A stretch of 40,432 nucleotides of DNA, taken from NCBI GenBank assembly GCA_964346075.1, contig CAYFTH010000012.1:1-40432 (forward strand), written 5' to 3'. A model generated the notes under the pieces. It had not been told where the DNA came from. It saw only the letters and a list, made by a program, of their open reading frames with translations, and did no database searches. The position numbers were made by a program, and so were the translations under genes. Shown piece after piece: positions 25,103 to 32,933 of this stretch; position 1 is the stretch's first letter, and every line of letters starts with the position of its first letter. This DNA comes from Brumimicrobium sp964346075. Lineage in GTDB: Bacteria > Bacteroidota > Bacteroidia > Flavobacteriales_D > Crocinitomicaceae.

Positions 25103-25343
25103 GCACATATCGAATTTTATTGAGGAGAACGATGAGGATTTTATCAATGAAACCCTCGAAACACTTGAGCATTTGACAGAATCATCTGCAATGAAAGATG
25201 AGGAACTCGATGTGATCGGTGAGTTAATCTCAAATATGTACGGTGCAATAGAAGTGAATAAAATGATGCGTGATGAAGGACTCTCACAGAAAGAGGCCTC
25301 AAAGCGCTTCATGGATCGCGTACTGGGATCAATCGATAAATAA
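25083..25343 (+). CDS. Small conserved protein of the peroxiredoxin-thioredoxin operon
   Basis: An 86-residue acidic helical protein without Cys, signal peptide or membrane segment. The central stretch ELDVIGELISNMYGAIEVNKMM and the tail FMDRVLGSIDK look strongly conserved in my memory of Flavobacteriia; I believe this family is catalogued as DUF6952, though I cannot check. Its start at 25083 lies 20 bases inside the thioredoxin gene, so translation depends on that gene. The terminator right after it closes the operon. Function unknown; a role in peroxide defence is inferred from the coupling. Confidence 0.82.
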   Translation: MRLPVIKHISNFIEENDEDFINETLETLEHLTESSAMKDEELDVIGELISNMYGAIEVNKMMRDEGLSQKEASKRFMDRVLGSIDK

Positions 25344-25367
25344 CTTTGAACCACTTCCAACTTCACT

Positions 25368-25400
25368 AGAGGTTGTCCGAAAGGACAGCCTCTTTTTTTT
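25368..25400 (+). terminator. Terminator of the peroxiredoxin operon
   Basis: An 11-bp stem (25368-25378 with 25383-25393), interrupted only by one T-G wobble, has a GAAA tetraloop and is followed by a run of eight T. It sits 25 bases after the last stop of the operon. Confidence 0.9.
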
Positions 25401-25466
25401 GTATGCACGTTTGTTTATTTCCATTAAAATAGCGAAATTGCATCGAAATTATAATTATTAGACACT

Positions 25467-28400
25467 ATGAAAAAACTATTACTTTCTTTAACAGGCGCGC
25501 TGAGTGCTGTTTTCTTGTTTGGCCAAACGGTCAGCAATGAATATTTGGATGGAGCCATTTGGTTTCAGCTGAGCAATGATGGAGTGCGCACGGAACAAGC
25601 AACCCTGGGAGGTGAAGCCGAAAAAAATGGATGGAATATCCAAAGTCTTGAAGCGTACAAAACCATCAAGGATTATGGCATAAAGACAATCAGGAAGGCA
25701 TTTCCTAATGTTGGAGATCCAAAATTAGATGACATTTATCGTTTAGAGATACAGGATGCATCCAAAGTAATGGATGTTATTCAGTTATTGGAGCGCGATG
25801 AAAGTATCAATTATGCGGAACGCGTACCTTTTTTAGAAAAGACTTTAACACCTGATGATCCCGACTTCAACGCATCAACACAATGGGCTTTGTTTCAGGT
25901 GAATGCTGAACAAGCTTGGAATGTTGCTACAGGTTCCAGTAATGTTACAGTTGCTATTGTCGATGACGCGGTGGAAATAACGCACAGTGATTTATCTCCT
26001 TCGATTTGGGCAAATTCAGGAGAAATAAATAATAATGGTACTGATGACGACAATAATGGATATATAGATGATAGCAAAGGTTATGATGTAGCCGATGATG
26101 ACAATGATCCCAATCCGGATACACCAATAAACAGCTATGACCATGGTACACACGTAGCGGGTATTGCCGGAGCGGCCACAGATAATAATGATGGAATAGC
26201 TTCTATTGGATTTGGTATTGAAATTATACCAGTGAAGTCTACAAATTCTGCATCTGCAGTGACACACGGTTATGAAGGTATTATTTATGCTGTAGCGGCT
26301 GGTGCTGACGTGATTAATATGTCATGGGGTGGTAGCGGTTCAGGTACTACAGCTCAAAATATTATTTCTTATGCGGACAATTCCGGAGCAATATTAGTTG
26401 CAGCTGCTGGTAATGATAATGTTTCCACTATTTTTTATCCTGCTGGATACAGTGAGGTACTCGCCGTAGCATCTACAACTACGGGAGACAATAAATCTTC
26501 ATTCTCTAATTACGGTAGCTGGATTGATATTTCTGCACCTGGAAGCGGAATCTATTCTACTGTGCCGGGTAATGGTTATGCAACTAAGCAAGGGACTTCA
26601 ATGGCGAGTCCTATGGTAGCTGGTCTTGCCGGCCTGATGCTATCAGAAAATAGTACGGTTACTCCAACGGATGTTGTGAATTGTTTATTATCGTCTGCAG
26701 ATGATATTGATGGCGCTAACCCCAGTTATGCCGGTGAATTAGGAGCTGGAAGAATTAATGCCGAAGCAGCTATGAATTGTATGAATGGATTGACAGGTAA
26801 TGCTCCTGTAGCGGATTTCTCAGCAAATTCAACAAATATATTAGAAGGAGATAACGTTATTTTTACCGATCTTTCTAATTATAATCCGAATAGTTGGAGC
26901 TGGACATTTAACGGTGGTACACCGAATACTTACACCGGTTCTACACCACCCGCAATAGTTTACAATACAGCAGGTACTTATGAAGTATCGCTCACGGTCT
27001 CGAATGGAAATGGTTCGGATACGGAAACAAAAACAAGTTACATTAATGTTAATGCTTCGACTGGTTGTGATACTATTACCAACACGGAACCAAATGACAA
27101 TGTTAGTGAATGGACTTGGGGAGCTCCGAATGGATATATTCTTGGCCATAATTATACTAAAGTTCAGTATATAGCAGAGGAGTTTACCAATGTTGGTCCA
27201 ACAAATGTGATGGGTGCTGAGTTTTACTTTACTGAGGGTCAGACAAACGATCCAAATGCATTCATCTCCATAAAGGTTTGGGAATCAAATGGAGGAAACC
27301 CTGGAACAGAATTATATTCTGAAGATGTCTTAATCGAGGATATTGGTGCAAATATCAATGGGAATAACTTTACTCCGAACTACATTAATTTTGATCAGGC
27401 TGTTCCTGTAGGAACAAATGATTTTTTCATCGGCTACGAGTTGTATTATAGTCCCGGTGATACGGTTACTACAGGAGCAAGTCAGGATTTAACACCCAAT
27501 GCCACCAGAGATAATTCATTATGGTACTTTATTAATGCTTCTGATAACCCGCTTAATTTGACAACGGGATGGCAGGAAGTGAGTAATATTGGAACAATAG
27601 AGTTAGCGATGCACGTTTATCCCCGTATTACTGACACTCCACCGACAGCTTTCGTAACTGCGAACCCAACAACAGTTTGTCAAGGGGAATATATAACTTT
27701 TGATGGCTCGCCATCTGCCAATATGGACAGCTGGGAGTGGAACATCAACGGTTCTTCAAACCCTAATCCAACTGGAATAAATCCAAGTGTTATAATGAGC
27801 AGCACGGGATCGCACGACGCTATCCTACGCGCATACAATACTTGTGGTTTCTATAATGAAGAAGCTGTAACAGTAACTGTTGAACCGACTCCAAATGTGG
27901 GGGTGACTGCCACAGCAGATACGATCTGTCCTGGAGGTAATGTTGATTTGACTGCGTCAGGAGCGGGTAGTTATGTTTGGTCGCCGGGAGCAAACCTCTC
28001 TTGTACGAATTGTGCCAACCCTACTGCAACACCTACACAGAGTACAACTTATGCGGTGGAAGGTACAACGGGTAGTTGCTCTTCTGAATCTTATTACGAG
28101 ATTGTAGTGGATAATTCGGCACCAGCAGCTGACTTTTTAGTGAGTCAGGATACCGTTTGTGAAGGTGATTTACTCTCTGTTAACGGAGCTTCTTCTGACG
28201 GTGGAGTGAGCTTTGACTGGGTATTCACTGGTGGAACGCCTGCATCAGGTGTTGGGTCCATTTCTTCTACGACTTATGACACGCCGGGAACTTACACAGT
28301 GGAATTAACTATTGAAAACGCGTGCAACGAAACGGATAATGTAAGCAAAGACATTGTCGTCGTATCTGAGGATGATTGCGTGAACGGTGTTGCTGAGGAT

Positions 28401-28643
28401 AATAGTTCTAATTGGACATTGTTCTATGCACAGGATCAAGATAAGGTAATCATTGATAACCCATTAGTAATCCAGACGAACGCTTATGTTCTGAATACAG
28501 CGGGGCAACGCGTAATCCAGGATATAAAATTAAATGAAGGATTCAATGGTATTGCGACGGGTCAATTATCTAAAGGCGTTTACGTTGTTCATATTTTTAA
28601 TCAAAATGGACAAGCGATTGAACAACTTAAGTTTGTAAAGTAA
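25467..28643 (+). CDS. Secreted subtilisin-family (S8) protease with PKD domains and T9SS tail
   Basis: A 1058-residue exported protease. Signal peptide at 1-20 (ending FGQ), prodomain to about 130, then the S8 catalytic domain with D166 (VAIVDD), H226 (DHGTHVAG), the oxyanion N316 (AAAGND) and S378 (GTSMASP). A PKD domain spans about 447-529 (GDNVIFTDLS...YEVSLTVSN). Residues 534-730 form an unassigned beta-sandwich-like module. PKD/Ig-like modules follow at about 733-968. The last 70 residues (NAYVLNTAGQRV...GVYVVHIFNQNGQ) fit a type A T9SS C-terminal sorting domain, so the protein is secreted or bound at the cell surface. An Asp/Asn-rich calcium-type loop (about 186-216) sits between D166 and H226. 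Monocistronic, closed by its own terminator. Confidence 0.95.
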   Translation: MKKLLLSLTGALSAVFLFGQTVSNEYLDGAIWFQLSNDGVRTEQATLGGEAEKNGWNIQSLEAYKTIKDYGIKTIRKAFPNVGDPKLDDIYRLEIQDASKVMDVIQLLERDESINYAERVPFLEKTLTPDDPDFNASTQWALFQVNAEQAWNVATGSSNVTVAIVDDAVEITHSDLSPSIWANSGEINNNGTDDDNNGYIDDSKGYDVADDDNDPNPDTPINSYDHGTHVAGIAGAATDNNDGIASIGFGIEIIPVKSTNSASAVTHGYEGIIYAVAAGADVINMSWGGSGSGTTAQNIISYADNSGAILVAAAGNDNVSTIFYPAGYSEVLAVASTTTGDNKSSFSNYGSWIDISAPGSGIYSTVPGNGYATKQGTSMASPMVAGLAGLMLSENSTVTPTDVVNCLLSSADDIDGANPSYAGELGAGRINAEAAMNCMNGLTGNAPVADFSANSTNILEGDNVIFTDLSNYNPNSWSWTFNGGTPNTYTGSTPPAIVYNTAGTYEVSLTVSNGNGSDTETKTSYINVNASTGCDTITNTEPNDNVSEWTWGAPNGYILGHNYTKVQYIAEEFTNVGPTNVMGAEFYFTEGQTNDPNAFISIKVWESNGGNPGTELYSEDVLIEDIGANINGNNFTPNYINFDQAVPVGTNDFFIGYELYYSPGDTVTTGASQDLTPNATRDNSLWYFINASDNPLNLTTGWQEVSNIGTIELAMHVYPRITDTPPTAFVTANPTTVCQGEYITFDGSPSANMDSWEWNINGSSNPNPTGINPSVIMSSTGSHDAILRAYNTCGFYNEEAVTVTVEPTPNVGVTATADTICPGGNVDLTASGAGSYVWSPGANLSCTNCANPTATPTQSTTYAVEGTTGSCSSESYYEIVVDNSAPAADFLVSQDTVCEGDLLSVNGASSDGGVSFDWVFTGGTPASGVGSISSTTYDTPGTYTVELTIENACNETDNVSKDIVVVSEDDCVNGVAEDNSSNWTLFYAQDQDKVIIDNPLVIQTNAYVLNTAGQRVIQDIKLNEGFNGIATGQLSKGVYVVHIFNQNGQAIEQLKFVK

Positions 28644-28668
28644 AATCGAACACTATTTTTTCGATAAT

Positions 28669-28700
28669 AAAAAGAGCTACTTCAAAGTGGCTCTTTTTTT
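28669..28700 (+). terminator. Terminator of the subtilase gene
   Basis: A hairpin with arms AAAAAGAGCTACT and AGTGGCTCTTTTT (one T-G wobble) around a TCAA loop, ending in seven T, 25 bases past the stop codon. Confidence 0.88.
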
Positions 28701-28841
28701 ATTGGGTTTAATTTGATGAAAGGTATTCCTATTTTATTTGATAATCTGCTATGATTCAAGCTCAATTTCGTGATAGCAATAAAGCTATGTTTAAGGGTTG
28801 TGGGTGTTTTTAGCTTTTTTTATGAGTTAAAAACTTGTGAT

Positions 28842-29093
28842 ATGCGCTTTTTTATCTTATATTTCAAGAGAATCATAAAATTAAATGTCATCAAGTTAGT
28901 AGGAACAGTAAGAAAAAGTAGGTTTGAAAATCGGTATCATCCGAATATGGGACGTTTGTGTACACAAGTGACGCGGATTCAGCGTCATTTCCTGGGAATA
29001 CCCTACAAAACATTACATAAATATCGCGAGACCTACAGTGGAGAAATCAAAGACTGTGGAGATTGTAAGATATCGCGAGTTGAAGAAAAATAA
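28842..29093 (+). CDS. Small Cys-containing protein of unknown function
   Basis: An 83-residue basic protein with an N-terminal hydrophobic stretch (RFFILYFKRII) and a C-terminal half with CTQVTRIQRHFLGIPYKTLHKYRETYSGEIKDCGDCK, including a CxxC-type DCGDC. The regular, charged C-terminal half looks like a real conserved sequence, not chance translation. The ATG at 28842 is my choice; an earlier start at 28770 would add 24 residues. The gene stands alone between two terminators (28669-28700 and 29114-29149). The N-terminal region may be untranslated if a later start is used. Function unknown. Confidence 0.55.
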   Translation: MRFFILYFKRIIKLNVIKLVGTVRKSRFENRYHPNMGRLCTQVTRIQRHFLGIPYKTLHKYRETYSGEIKDCGDCKISRVEEK

Positions 29094-29113
29094 ATACTTA
29101 AACGCATCAATAT

Positions 29114-29149
29114 AAAAAAGAGGAACGGTTCTGGTCGTTCCTCTTTTTT
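29114..29149. terminator. Bidirectional terminator shared by the small Cys protein gene and gcvT
   Basis: A perfect 14-bp inverted repeat (29114-29127 with 29136-29149) with a GAGGAACG core, flanked by A on the left and T on the right, around an 8-base loop. It lies between two convergent genes, 20 bases after the plus-strand stop and 17 bases after the gcvT stop. Confidence 0.9.
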
Positions 29150-29166
29150 TATTGATACCATGCTCT

Positions 29167-30249
29167 TTAAGGTTTATAAAAAGGTAACTTTACAATTTCC
29201 GCTTTTAATTTTTTCTTACGAACACCGATAAAAATTTCATTCCCCTCCTTTTTTAGTGAAGTTGGAATATAACCCAAACCTATTGGTTTATCAAGAGAAG
29301 GTGACATCGTACCCGATGTAACTCGACCAATCGTATTTCCATCAGCATCCAGAATTGGATAGTCCTTACGCGGTATGCCTTTTTCTTTTAATTCAAAAGC
29401 CGCTAATTTGTGCTCGACACCTTCCTCTTTTTGCTTTTTGAGCGCTTCACTATTTATGAAATCTTTTGTGAATTTAGTGATCCAGCCTAATCCAGCCTCT
29501 ATAGGTGATGTTGTATCATCGATATCATTGCCATAGAGGCAAAAGCCCATCTCTAAACGCAATGTGTCTCGAGCACCAAGTCCAATCGGTTCGATGCCAT
29601 CTTCACTACCAGCTTCTAAGACTGCATTCCATACTTGCTCTGCTGATTCATTCGGTACGTATATTTCGAAACCACCACTTCCCGTGTATCCCGTCGCTGA
29701 TATAATCACGTTAGGACAACCGGCAAAATCACCAACCTCAAATGTGTAAAACTTGATATTTTCAAGATCGGTATCGGTTAGTGACTGCATGGCGTTTGCC
29801 GCTTTTGGACCTTGAATTGCCAAAAGGCTCCATTGTTCCGATGCATCGATGAGTTCGGCGCCAACATCATTGTGTGATTGAATCCAATCCCAGTCTTTCT
29901 GAATATTGGCTGCGTTTACAACAAGTAGAAATTCATCTTCTTTCGTTTTGTAAATGATCAAATCATCTACTATTCCTCCGCGTTCATTGGGCATGCAACT
30001 ATATTGAGCTTTACCCACAAAAAGCTTGGAGGCGTCATTACTACTAATTTTTTGTAGTAATTCCTCAGCGTGCGGACCTCTAATGAAGAATTCACCCATG
30101 TGTGATACATCAAAGACACCAACGGCCTTTCGAACCACTTCGTGTTCGTGTTTGAGCCCCTTGTATTGAACGGGCATGCTATATCCCGCAAAAGAAGTCA
30201 TTTTAGCTCCTAACGCTTCGTGTATGTGAGTAAGTGCTGTACTTTTCAT
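29167..30249 (-). CDS. gcvT: Aminomethyltransferase, T protein of the glycine cleavage system
   Basis: GcvT takes the aminomethyl group from lipoylated H protein and gives ammonia plus 5,10-methylene-tetrahydrofolate. The 360-residue product has the standard length. VFDVSHMGEF at about 45-54, GGIVDDLIIYK with the catalytic aspartate, ISATGYTGSGGFEIYVP and GLGARDTLRLEMGFCLYGND are all present. Neither gcvH nor gcvP is nearby. The gene is monocistronic on the minus strand; I looked for a glycine riboswitch in 30250-30424 and saw none. Confidence 0.96.
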   Translation of the reverse strand: MKSTALTHIHEALGAKMTSFAGYSMPVQYKGLKHEHEVVRKAVGVFDVSHMGEFFIRGPHAEELLQKISSNDASKLFVGKAQYSCMPNERGGIVDDLIIYKTKEDEFLLVVNAANIQKDWDWIQSHNDVGAELIDASEQWSLLAIQGPKAANAMQSLTDTDLENIKFYTFEVGDFAGCPNVIISATGYTGSGGFEIYVPNESAEQVWNAVLEAGSEDGIEPIGLGARDTLRLEMGFCLYGNDIDDTTSPIEAGLGWITKFTKDFINSEALKKQKEEGVEHKLAAFELKEKGIPRKDYPILDADGNTIGRVTSGTMSPSLDKPIGLGYIPTSLKKEGNEIFIGVRKKKLKAEIVKLPFYKP

Positions 30250-30379
30250 GGTATATTATGCTTTATGTTATAATTAAAAGTGTAAAATTAAACAATCGTG
30301 AATACTGTCGATTGGAAAGTCGTAAAGATTTTCCGCTTTGATCGAATTGAACACTGTCATTTTTTTTTGTAATAAATTG

Positions 30380-30406
30380 AAAAATGCAGTGCATCAATTC
30401 TGCATT
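30380..30406 (-). terminator. Weak terminator after the GNAT gene
   Basis: Arms AATGCAG and CTGCATT (30383-30389 and 30400-30406) form a 7-bp stem with a 10-base loop. On the minus strand it is followed by TTTTT. It lies 18 bases past the GNAT stop and would separate it from gcvT. Confidence 0.5.
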
Positions 30407-30424
30407 GAATACGTGACATTGATG

Positions 30425-30955
30425 TTAATGATGATTTTCTTCTCGATGAACAGTTAGGACCTTCTCATAAGCCCGTCTGGGACTCCCGTTAATCAAAACC
30501 TCTCCACAATAGCTATAGCCCAGTTTATCAAAAATGCTCTTCATCGCAGGATTATCGAAATTTGTATCAGCTTTGATGCTGCCGATATTCATTTTTCGTG
30601 CATAATCATGTATACATAGAATGAGTTGTTGAGCATAACCTTTTCCTATAAAATCAGTAGCAATAGCAACGCGGTGGAATGCAATAAAATCACCTTGGGT
30701 GATCCATGCACCATCGATATTGTCATACTGGGGCTCATCGTTCATTGTCACAGCGGTATAACCGATAATTTGAGATTTTTTTGTCAAGATAAAACCCTGT
30801 TTTTGTGATATGTCTGCTTCTAAAACGCTAAGGTTAGGATAACCGTCTTGCCACTGATTGCTGCCATCGGCTTTTCTGCGTTTTATTGCAGAACGCAGTA
30901 TTTCCCAAATTACCGGAATATCTCTTTTCTCAGCAGGAATAAATTCGCAGGACAT
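30425..30955 (-). CDS. GNAT-family N-acetyltransferase
   Basis: A 176-residue acetyltransferase. The acetyl-CoA-binding motif A is FHRVAIATDFIGKGYAQQLI at about 93-112 (the DFIGKGYA loop fits Q/RxxGxG/A), and motif B is DTNFDNPAMKSIFDKLGYSYCGEV. The N-terminal part binds the acceptor substrate, which cannot be deduced. No signal peptide. Divergent from the lpxK operon with a gap of about 110 bases. Confidence 0.87.
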   Translation of the reverse strand: MSCEFIPAEKRDIPVIWEILRSAIKRRKADGSNQWQDGYPNLSVLEADISQKQGFILTKKSQIIGYTAVTMNDEPQYDNIDGAWITQGDFIAFHRVAIATDFIGKGYAQQLILCIHDYARKMNIGSIKADTNFDNPAMKSIFDKLGYSYCGEVLINGSPRRAYEKVLTVHREENHH

Positions 30956-31067
30956 GACTACTTTTTAGAGTTGCCGCGAATGTACCAAAATAATATTTTT
31001 CCATCACCATAGATTATTTGTAGCCGCTGTGATTTTGTCTAACTGGTTTTCGCTATTTTTGAGCGCA

Positions 31068-32108
31068 ATGCGTTGGTTTGACTACATATTAATCCCGTTT
31101 TCCTGGGTTTACGGAATCGTGCTGTGGATTCGTAACTTTCTTTTTGATAGGGGTTTAAAAAGTTCTGAAAAGGTAGACGCTACTATTATTTCGATTGGAA
31201 ACTTATCTGTCGGAGGTACCGGGAAGTCACCACACGTAGAATGGCTGGCAGAGCGACTCATGAGTGATTATCATGTCGCCATCCTTTCGCGAGGCTATGG
31301 ACGAAAGTCGAAAGGGTTTGTAAAAGTATTGACGACTTCGAAAGCACACACTGTAGGAGATGAGGCATTGTACTACAAAACGCGTTTTCGAAATGCAGTA
31401 GAAGTGGCAGTGTGTGAAAAAAGAGTAGTGGGAGCGAAACGATTGCTCGCTGCTCACCCAGGGATTGACATTATTATCTTGGATGATGCTTATCAACATC
31501 GTTATTTACAACGTGATTTGAATATCTTGCTCACCGATTATGCCCGTCCCTTTTATCGTGATTATGTTCTCCCTGCGGGGCGCTTGCGCGAATTCAGAAG
31601 TGGAAAGAAACGTGCTGATATGGTAGTGGTCACCAAATGTCCCCATCATTTAAAAGAAGCAGATAAGAAGCAGATGGTGACGCAGATGAAACTAAATGCA
31701 GGGACTCCTGTCTATTTTTCTTCAATTCAATACGGAGAAATGATTCCTTTCTCCGATGGAGTGACATTTGAATTACCCGAGAAGATATTACTCGTTACAG
31801 GAATTGCAAATCCCCGACCACTGGAAGATTATCTAACTAAAATTGCGGATGTAACAACCCTTCGATATAAGGATCATCATGATTTCACTGTGGGTGAAAT
31901 TGAACACATTCACAATTTATTTGATACATTTGCAGAGGAACAAAAATGCATTATTACAACCTCAAAGGATTTTGTGCGATTAAAGAATAGTGCATGTGAG
32001 AAGCTCATGGAGCATTATCCATGGTTTTATCAGGAAATAAGTTTACAATTGGATCAAGAAATTTCGATAATCGAGCAAATAAACAATTATGTTGAAGGAA
32101 ATAAATGA
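31068..32108 (+). CDS. lpxK: Tetraacyldisaccharide 4'-kinase
   Basis: LpxK phosphorylates the 4' position of the tetraacyl disaccharide to give lipid IVA at the inner membrane. The 346-residue product has one N-terminal membrane-associated helix (about 4-25), then the P-loop SVGGTGKSP (about 48-55), the ILSRGYGRKSKG loop and the ILDDAYQHR motif with the catalytic aspartates. I start at the ATG at 31068, because MRWFDYILIPFSWVYGIVLWIRNFL fits family N-termini; a GTG at 31029 would add 13 residues. A TATTTTTG box (31054-31061) lies only 6 bases in front, so a very short leader or a different promoter is likely. First gene of a run reaching lpxH. Confidence 0.95.
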   Translation: MRWFDYILIPFSWVYGIVLWIRNFLFDRGLKSSEKVDATIISIGNLSVGGTGKSPHVEWLAERLMSDYHVAILSRGYGRKSKGFVKVLTTSKAHTVGDEALYYKTRFRNAVEVAVCEKRVVGAKRLLAAHPGIDIIILDDAYQHRYLQRDLNILLTDYARPFYRDYVLPAGRLREFRSGKKRADMVVVTKCPHHLKEADKKQMVTQMKLNAGTPVYFSSIQYGEMIPFSDGVTFELPEKILLVTGIANPRPLEDYLTKIADVTTLRYKDHHDFTVGEIEHIHNLFDTFAEEQKCIITTSKDFVRLKNSACEKLMEHYPWFYQEISLQLDQEISIIEQINNYVEGNK

Positions 32109-32901
32109 AGCAGTAGCATATTTAGAGCAGCAAACCGATGTACAACCTGATTTAGGAATAATTCTCGGTACCGGATTGGGTGGACTCGTCGATGAAATTT
32201 CGATCATAGAAACCATATCTTATGAAGATATACCACATTTTCCCGTTTCAACGGTTGAAAGTCATAGTGGAAAACTGATTTTTGGAGAACTCGGTGGTAA
32301 AAAGGTAATTGCTATGCAAGGTCGATTTCATTACTATGAGGGTTATTCTCTGAAAGAAGTAACTTTTCCTGTACGCGTGATGAAACAACTGGGTATAGAG
32401 CGACTCGTAGTAAGCAATGCTTCGGGTGGTGTAAATCCGGATTATGAAATAGGTGAAATCATGTTGCTGAAAGATCATATCAATTTGTTTCCTGGAAATC
32501 CATTGATTGGGAAAAATATAGATGACCTGGGACCGCGTTTTCCAGATATGAGCGACGCTTATGATGTCGATATGATTGCTTTGGCAGAAAAGATCGCACA
32601 GGAGAACGAGATAAAAGTGGTGCGTGGTATTTATGCTGGGCTCACGGGTCCAACGCTTGAAACACCTGCAGAATATAAGATGATACATATTTTAGGGGCT
32701 GATGCAGTCGGTATGTCAACTGTTCCGGAAGTAATCGTAGCTAGACATATGGATATTCCGTGTTTTGCAGTTTCTATAATTACCGATCTCGGTGTAGCAG
32801 GTAAAATTCAGAAGGTGAGTGTTCAGGACGTGATTGAAGTGGCAAGTCGTCAGGAACCAAAAATGACGAAAATTATTAAACAATTGGTAGCGCGTATCTA
32901 A
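32089..32901 (+). CDS. Purine nucleoside phosphorylase, trimeric family
   Basis: Splits purine nucleosides with phosphate into free base and ribose-1-phosphate for purine salvage. The 270-residue product has GTGLGGL (27-33) and ESHSGKL phosphate-binding loops, GRFHYYEGY, SNASGGVN, and E191 in TGPTLETPAEY. The base-specificity position equal to N243 of human PNP is D233 (SIITDLG), the residue type seen at the matching place in MTA phosphorylases. This suggests 6-aminopurine nucleosides such as adenosine or MTA may be accepted. The start overlaps lpxK by 20 bases, and gatB begins 32 bases after it. Confidence 0.93.
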   Translation: MLKEINEAVAYLEQQTDVQPDLGIILGTGLGGLVDEISIIETISYEDIPHFPVSTVESHSGKLIFGELGGKKVIAMQGRFHYYEGYSLKEVTFPVRVMKQLGIERLVVSNASGGVNPDYEIGEIMLLKDHINLFPGNPLIGKNIDDLGPRFPDMSDAYDVDMIALAEKIAQENEIKVVRGIYAGLTGPTLETPAEYKMIHILGADAVGMSTVPEVIVARHMDIPCFAVSIITDLGVAGKIQKVSVQDVIEVASRQEPKMTKIIKQLVARI

Positions 32902-32933
32902 CAGATATAGAAGTGAATAAGGATAGAAAAAGT

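Noticed and set aside
25895..26267. Several overlapping minus-strand frames across the subtilase
   Set aside because: They are produced by the Asp/Asn-rich (GAT/AAT) coding sequence of the calcium-type loop and have His/Tyr/Ile-rich random-looking translations.
30250..30424. Glycine riboswitch upstream of gcvT
   Set aside because: No tandem aptamer-like conserved GG-rich segments; the only structure is the 7-bp hairpin of the GNAT terminator.
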